Positions 59,365 through 64,000 of a stretch of 64,000 nt of DNA are shown here, one piece after another; the stretch's first letter is position 1; the number at the start of each line of letters is the position of its first letter. A program made the position numbers and the translations under genes. The notes under the pieces are model-generated. The model made no database searches, was not told the origin of the DNA, and saw only the letters and a list, made by a program, of their open reading frames with translations. Source of the DNA: Stenotrophomonas sp. Ste86 (lineage in GTDB: Bacteria > Pseudomonadota > Gammaproteobacteria > Xanthomonadales > Xanthomonadaceae); contig NZ_JALJRW010000013.1 in assembly GCF_024519465.1 (NCBI RefSeq), positions 49,286-113,285 on the forward strand, written 5' to 3'.

Positions 59365-59903
59365 GCCTGGGCCGCCAGCGGCTTTTCCAGGATCTCGAAG
59401 CGCAGGTCGTCGCGCTTGGGCGTGCCGAAGCGCGCGTCGCCGTACGGGAACGGCTTCTTGATCCCGGTGCGCACGTAGCCGCGGCGCTCATAGAAGGCGA
59501 TCAGTTCCTCGCGCACGTCGATCACCGTCATCTGCATCACCGGCACGCCCCATTCGCGCGCGGCGTGGGCCTCGGCCGCATCGATCATCACCTTGCCGAT
59601 GCCGCCGCCCTGCTGGGCCGGATCGACCGAGAACATGCCGAAGTACCCCTTGCCGTGGTCGTCGGCCACATGGGCGCAGGCCAGCAGCTGGCCATCGCGC
59701 TCGGCCAACAGGATGGTCGAACGCGGACGCGCCAGATCGGCCTGCAGGCTTTCGGCATCGATGCGCGCCCCATCCAGCAGGTCGGCTTCGGTGGTCCAGC
59801 CGGCACGGCTGGCGTCGCCGCGATAGGCCGAGGTGACCAGGGCAATCAGGGCGGGGATGTCGGCAGCGGTGGCCGATCGGAAGGTCAGGGTGCTCATGGG
59901 CAC
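59361..59903 (-). CDS. GNAT-family N-acetyltransferase
   Basis: A 180-residue acetyltransferase. The acetyl-CoA loop is in GMFSVDPAQQGGGIGKVMID (Q/R-x-x-G-x-G variant) and the C-terminal FYERRGYVRTG is typical. Substrate unknown. It is coupled to the Rieske gene. Confidence 0.9.
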   Translation of the reverse strand: MPMSTLTFRSATAADIPALIALVTSAYRGDASRAGWTTEADLLDGARIDAESLQADLARPRSTILLAERDGQLLACAHVADDHGKGYFGMFSVDPAQQGGGIGKVMIDAAEAHAAREWGVPVMQMTVIDVREELIAFYERRGYVRTGIKKPFPYGDARFGTPKRDDLRFEILEKPLAAQA

Positions 59904-60082
59904 ATTCTAGGCGGGGTGGGCGGTGGCGGGGAGGGGGCAGGGAGTGGGCAGGGAGTGGGCAGGGAGGCAGGGGGAGCCGACGGGCTGTTGGCTGGCCGCT
60001 ATCGGGGGACCGGTGATCGGCAATCGCGGAGCGGCGAATCGGCGGAACGGCGAATCGCCGGCTCATCGGAGAGGCGTATCGT

Positions 60083-60130
60083 CGGATGGGCGGATGGGCG
60101 GATGGGCGGATGGGCGGATGGACGGATGGT
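60083..60130 (+). repeat. CGGATGGG octamer array, six units
   Basis: Four identical CGGATGGG units followed by CGGATGGA and CGGATGGT. The number of units could vary by slippage. It lies 350 bases upstream of the RHS gene. Confidence 0.92.
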
Positions 60131-60145
60131 CGAATCGTCGGATTG

Positions 60146-60170
60146 GTAGTGCCGAGCCATGCTCGGCAGC
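60146..60170 (+). repeat. single GTAG REP, CCGAGCCATGCTCGG family
   Basis: A forward element with palindrome GCCGAGCCATGCTCGGC, the same family as the pair at 51323-51391. It marks the border between the octamer array and the low-GC leader. Confidence 0.92.
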
Positions 60171-60328
60171 TCGCAGCATCTCAACACCCGTATCCCATCA
60201 CCAGGCACAACTATCGCGCGATAAAAAAGCAACGTCAGAAAATACCTACCTTCTGAGATGCATTTATCAAAATCAACAGCGCCGCCTGTAAGAATCATTG
60301 AAATGCGCCCGCCATTCTGATTAACCGC

Positions 60329-60357
60329 TTGACCCATCGCGTACCGTGATTCATAAA
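60329..60357 (+). promoter_or_regulatory. likely promoter of the RHS gene
   Basis: -35 TTGACC (60329-60334) and -10 CATAAA (60352-60357) with a 17-base spacer in an A+T-rich stretch. The transcript would carry a leader of roughly 115 bases before the ATG at 60478. Confidence 0.6.
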
Positions 60358-60477
60358 TGCGCAGCGTAGGGCCACCAGTATCCGCGCTGTCGTTTACTGG
60401 AATGTGTTCGCTTCAACCAAGTCCCAAGGTGCCCGCGCACCGCTCAGGTTTCCATCCAGGAAGGAAGGAGTACAAGG

Positions 60478-63400
60478 ATGTTGAATTCAAACATGGCCGG
60501 TCGCCGCCACGCGTCATGGCTGCTGATTGTCTGCGCCGCACTCCCGCTAGGTGTGCACGCGCAGGAGGTCGAGAAAAAGTGGACCAGCATGGCGTCCTTC
60601 GGTCAGACGCGCGCTACCGAAAAGGCGGTCCAGGCCGATATTGAGAAAGCATTCGAATCCTACCAGGCTGCGGGGCCGTTCAGCTGGTACGTCAAGAGCC
60701 AGGCAGTCGCGAAAAACAAGACGATTTACGCCTATCGCGTGAAGCCTGCTCCGGTGACCCGCACGGAGTGGAAGTACAAGTTCAACCAGCAGGAATACCT
60801 GACCGAAGATGCGATGATCAATGCGATCAAATCATCGGTGTCCAACGCTCCTCAATGTCCTGCGGCGAAGGTCACACCCGGCCCTTGGACGGGCATACCC
60901 GGCGGTGGGGCGGGCGCGGGCGCCGACGGCAGCAACACTGGTGAGGACGCCAGTTATCGGGTCGAGTTCAACGTCTATGACAATGCAGCAGCAACCTGCA
61001 CCCCGCTCGAGACCAGTGCGTACGTGCAGAGAACCAGGACGGTCAAGTGCCCGAACACGACCGTGATGAAATGGAGCGTGGCGGAAAACGCCTGCACGAT
61101 GGCTCCGGCAATGGAGCAGTCCGGTGCGCAGTTGATGAGCTACTCATCAGGCCGGGTCACCCAGCAATGCCCCGTCGGCAATCCGTGCGAGCCGACCACT
61201 GGTGACAAATCGCAGCCCGAGCCGGATCTCGATCTGGGCTGGATCCGGTTCGCGCGTCATTACCACTCCATGACCACCACTGCAGGCGGTGCGTTCGGGC
61301 ATGGGTGGACGCACTCGCACAACCTACGGCTGGCGATCGGAACGGATCCGACGGTTTATCCGCCGCCCGCCGAACCGTTTGTTGGTCTGATCGAGGCGGA
61401 CGGCGGCCAGATAGCGTTCCAGAAAATCGGGGCGGACTACGAGGCCGATGACGGTAGCGGCGATCGTTTGGTGAAGCAGGGCCAGGCGTGGCGGTTGTTC
61501 CGCGCGACCGAGGCACTCGACTTCGGGGACAACGGTCTGCTGCAAGCACGCACCTTTGAAGACGGAACCACGTTGAGCTACGTGTATGACGGCCGTGGCA
61601 GGCTGCTCTCGGTCACCCACTCCAGTGGCCGCAGCCTGCTGTTCCATTACGAGTCCGCGGCCGGCGATGACCTGATCAGCGCGCTGTCCGCGGCCGGCCA
61701 GCTCCTCGCCAGCTACAGCTACACAACTAACGGGCAGGTCGCCTCGGTGACCTATGCCGGCGGCGGCACCCGCAGCTACCACTACGAAGACACCCGGTTC
61801 CCGAACTACCTGACCGGTGTCACCGCTGAAGACGCGCGTCGCTACAGCTGGTACGGCTATGACGCCAAGGGCCGGGTCACCTGCAGCCGCCATTCCGGCG
61901 ACTGTGCCCAGAGCGATGTCGGCATCGATGGCGTACGCCTGGAATACACCACCGCCGGCACCACCATCGTCACCGACGCACTGGGCAAGGTGTCGACATT
62001 CGCGCTGACGCCCTCCGGCAGCAGCGGCCTCCCGCGCAAGGTCAGTGGCGTTGCTGATCCTCGAGGCGCCGAAAGCCGCGCGTACTACACCGAGGCGCAG
62101 GACTTCCGCCGCCGTCTGAACACCGTGACCGACCGTCGCGGCACGCAGACCAAGTACGCCTACGCGGCAGCCAATGATCCGGTCAGCGGGCAGCCGGTCA
62201 ACATCCAGACCACCACCGAAGCGCTTGGCCTGCCCGAGCAGCGCATCAGCGAGACCCACACCGACACGGCCAGCAATCGGGCGGTCCTCAGTCGCGTGGG
62301 CAACCGCGAAACCCGCATCACCCGCAATGCACGCCTGCAGCCAACGAGCATGGCCGTGCGTGATATGGCGAGCAACGACGTGCGCGTCACCACACTGACG
62401 TACTGCGAAGCAGCTGACGTGGCCGCCGGCGGAAGTTGTCCCGTGCTCGGTCTGCTCAAGGCCGTGGATGGTCCGCGCACGGACATCGCGGATACCGTCA
62501 CGTACGCGTACTACGCCTCTGACGACGCAGGTTGCAGCGATCCCGCCGCGGGCAGTTGCCAGTTCCGCAAAGGCGACCTGCACACCTTGACCAACGCGCT
62601 CGGCCACAGTGCAGAGACCCTGTCCTACGATGCGGTCGGCCGCCCGCTGTCGATCAAGGATGCCAACGGCGTTGTCACCGACTACACCTACCATCCGCGC
62701 GGGTGGCCAGCCTCGGTCACCGTGCGCGGCGCCGACGCCGCCAGTGACCACCGCACGCAGCTGTCCTACTGGCCGACCGGCCAGGTCCAGGAGATCACCG
62801 AGCCCGACGGTTCCACGGTCACGTATGTGTACGACGCCGCCCAGCGCCTGACCGATATTGCCGACAACGCAGGCAACACCGTCCACTACACGCTGGACAA
62901 CGCCGGCAACCGCCTGAAGGAAGACACCGTCGATACCGGCGGCGCCCTGCGCCGGACGCTGGCCCGCGTCTACAACACGCTGGGCCAGCTGACCACGCTC
63001 AAGGATGCAGGCAGCTACGCCACCGGCTTCGCCTACGACGCCAACGACAATCTGCAGGCCATCACCGATGCGCTGCAGCGGGTAATTACGCAGCAACACG
63101 ATCCGTTGAACCGTCTGGCCGGCACCCTGCAGGACGTGGACGGCGTCGCCGCCGAGATTCGCTCCACCTACAACGCCCTTGATCAGGTTACCCAGGTCAC
63201 CGACCCCAAGGGCCTGCACACGAGCTACGCCTACAACGGCTTCGGCGACCTGACTACGCAGACCAGCCCGGACAGTGGCAGTACCGCTTTCACCGTCGAC
63301 GCCGCCGGCAACCGCACGACCCGCACCGACGCGCGCGGCGTCACGGCGACCTTCCATTACGACCCGCTCAACCGCCTGACCGGCATCGCCTATCCCGATC

Positions 63401-64000
63401 CGAACCTGGATATCGGCTACAGCTACGACACCGCACCGGCCGCGTGCGCGGCGGATGAGCGTTTCGCCAAGGGGCGCCTGGGGACGGTCCTGCATGCGGG
63501 CGGCAGCACCGTGTACTGCCACGACCGCTTCGGCCAGGTTACCCGCAAGGTGCAGACCGTCAACGGTGTGACCACCTCCCTGCGCTACGCCTATACCAAG
63601 GCGGGCCGGCTGGCGGCGCTGACGTACCCCGACGGCAGCATCGCCGACTACGTCCGCGATCCCCAGGGGCGTGTCAGCCAAATCGGCCTGACCCGCCACG
63701 GCCAAGCTCGCCAGCTCGTTGTGAGTCAGGTTACGCACGCTGCGTTCGGCCCCGCCACGGGTTGGACCTACGGCAACGGCCGCCAGCTGGAGCGGCCGCT
63801 CGACCTCGACTACCGTCCGCAGGCCGTGCATGACCCGGCAGTGGGCGGTCTCTCGCTGAGCTACGGCTACGACCCGGTCGGTGCGATCACCGAACTGAAG
63901 AACGGCACAGGCACCAGCGTCCTGGCCAAGTACGGCTACGACACACTGGGTCGACTGACCCAGACCAAGGACGGCGCCACCGACGTGGCGATCGAGACGT
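60478..64000 (+). CDS. secreted RHS/YD-repeat protein, 3' end outside window
   Basis: At least 1174 residues with no stop before the window edge. ATG at 60478 has AAGGAG seven bases upstream. A Sec signal peptide (ASWLLIVCAALPLGVHA) leads to a unique domain of about 230 residues with paired Cys. Next comes a DUF6531-like entry (RFARHYHSMTTTAGGAFGHG, then HGWTHSHNLRL), and from about residue 365 many YD repeats such as YVYDGRGRLLSVTHSSG, YGYDAKGRVT and YAYNGFGDLTTQTSP. These form the beta-cocoon of RHS proteins. The variable C-terminal toxin or surface domain cannot be seen. Confidence 0.9.
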   Translation, partial: MLNSNMAGRRHASWLLIVCAALPLGVHAQEVEKKWTSMASFGQTRATEKAVQADIEKAFESYQAAGPFSWYVKSQAVAKNKTIYAYRVKPAPVTRTEWKYKFNQQEYLTEDAMINAIKSSVSNAPQCPAAKVTPGPWTGIPGGGAGAGADGSNTGEDASYRVEFNVYDNAAATCTPLETSAYVQRTRTVKCPNTTVMKWSVAENACTMAPAMEQSGAQLMSYSSGRVTQQCPVGNPCEPTTGDKSQPEPDLDLGWIRFARHYHSMTTTAGGAFGHGWTHSHNLRLAIGTDPTVYPPPAEPFVGLIEADGGQIAFQKIGADYEADDGSGDRLVKQGQAWRLFRATEALDFGDNGLLQARTFEDGTTLSYVYDGRGRLLSVTHSSGRSLLFHYESAAGDDLISALSAAGQLLASYSYTTNGQVASVTYAGGGTRSYHYEDTRFPNYLTGVTAEDARRYSWYGYDAKGRVTCSRHSGDCAQSDVGIDGVRLEYTTAGTTIVTDALGKVSTFALTPSGSSGLPRKVSGVADPRGAESRAYYTEAQDFRRRLNTVTDRRGTQTKYAYAAANDPVSGQPVNIQTTTEALGLPEQRISETHTDTASNRAVLSRVGNRETRITRNARLQPTSMAVRDMASNDVRVTTLTYCEAADVAAGGSCPVLGLLKAVDGPRTDIADTVTYAYYASDDAGCSDPAAGSCQFRKGDLHTLTNALGHSAETLSYDAVGRPLSIKDANGVVTDYTYHPRGWPASVTVRGADAASDHRTQLSYWPTGQVQEITEPDGSTVTYVYDAAQRLTDIADNAGNTVHYTLDNAGNRLKEDTVDTGGALRRTLARVYNTLGQLTTLKDAGSYATGFAYDANDNLQAITDALQRVITQQHDPLNRLAGTLQDVDGVAAEIRSTYNALDQVTQVTDPKGLHTSYAYNGFGDLTTQTSPDSGSTAFTVDAAGNRTTRTDARGVTATFHYDPLNRLTGIAYPDPNLDIGYSYDTAPAACAADERFAKGRLGTVLHAGGSTVYCHDRFGQVTRKVQTVNGVTTSLRYAYTKAGRLAALTYPDGSIADYVRDPQGRVSQIGLTRHGQARQLVVSQVTHAAFGPATGWTYGNGRQLERPLDLDYRPQAVHDPAVGGLSLSYGYDPVGAITELKNGTGTSVLAKYGYDTLGRLTQTKDGATDVAIET

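Larger units (their letters stand above)
59904..60477. other. 574-base gap: tandem repeats, REP, low-GC leader
   Basis: From left to right: a CAGGGAGTGG decamer run (about 59938-59970), a G+C-rich stretch with CGGAATCGGC-like words, six CGGATGGG octamers (60083-60130), a REP element (60146-60170), then about 300 bases of markedly lower G+C that hold the RHS promoter and a strong ribosome site AAGGAG (60465-60470). No supported gene. Confidence 0.85.

Noticed and set aside
60212..60223. Perfect 12-base palindrome TATCGCGCGATA followed by an A-run
   Set aside because: No loop and no T-run on the plus strand, so not a terminator; a protein site is possible but nothing supports it.
60235..60256. 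TCAGAA/TTCTGA inverted repeat as a terminator
   Set aside because: Six A/T-rich pairs with a ten-base loop and no adjacent T-tract on either strand.
61324..63831. 835-codon open frame on the minus strand opposite the RHS gene
   Set aside because: It mirrors the RHS coding frame in high-GC DNA. Its translation is low-complexity and resembles no family, while the plus frame has clear YD repeats.

Overview
The window is about two thirds G+C and carries densely packed, mostly housekeeping genes. It comes from a member of the Xanthomonadaceae, most likely Stenotrophomonas. Three things point there: the many short palindromes that begin with GTAG (SMAG-type REP elements) together with a REP-associated transposase; the gene orders yggS-proC beside pilT-pilU, rpoN-hpf-ptsN-hprK-rapZ-PTS and kdsD-kdsC-lptC-lptA-lptB; and the pair of TonB receptors with PiuC. 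I see no tRNA, rRNA, CRISPR array or complete insertion sequence.

Layout. 1-4.9 kb: a hydrolase cut by the window edge, a divergent SoxR regulator and MFS exporter sharing a SoxR box, a LysR/SDR divergent pair, and a threefold repeat block. 4.9-8.8 kb: proC, yggS and the twitching ATPases pilT and pilU. 8.9-13.5 kb: small metabolic and membrane genes and tag. 13.5-15.5 kb: yqgE-ruvX-pyrB. 15.5-16.4 kb: a RAYT transposase embedded in its repeats. 16.4-18.9 kb: an esterase, a CPXCG protein and mgtE. 19-29.4 kb, minus strand: a long block reading kdsD-kdsC-lptC-lptA-lptB-rpoN-hpf-ptsN-hprK-rapZ-EIIA-HPr-EI, which joins LPS precursor synthesis and transport to sigma-54 and a regulatory PTS. 29.4-31.3 kb: ibaG and murA. 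31.5-38.9 kb: DUF3108 pair, purN/purM, an AI-2E-type permease and hda. 39.2-45.5 kb: murU/amgK cell-wall recycling, an M20 peptidase, comEA, a probable Csr/Rsm-type small RNA and two L,D-transpeptidases.

46.3-59 kb is a minus-strand iron island. It has two TonB-dependent receptors, each preceded by a small one-helix protein and a Fur-like site. It also holds PiuC, a Sel1 protein and an operon (PepSY membrane protein, DUF2271, DUF4198, ApbE, flavodoxin-type reductase) that looks like a split PiuB-like machine passing electrons from NADPH to the periplasm, probably to release iron from siderophores. From 60.5 kb to the edge runs a large secreted RHS/YD-repeat protein behind a low-GC leader.

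The strongest unusual signal is at about 43.33-43.63 kb. This gap between comEA and an L,D-transpeptidase gene has 19 GGA triplets on one strand against two on the other. Many sit in loops of small hairpins and the stretch ends in an intrinsic terminator, which is the hallmark of a CsrB/RsmY-type RNA that sequesters CsrA/RsmA.
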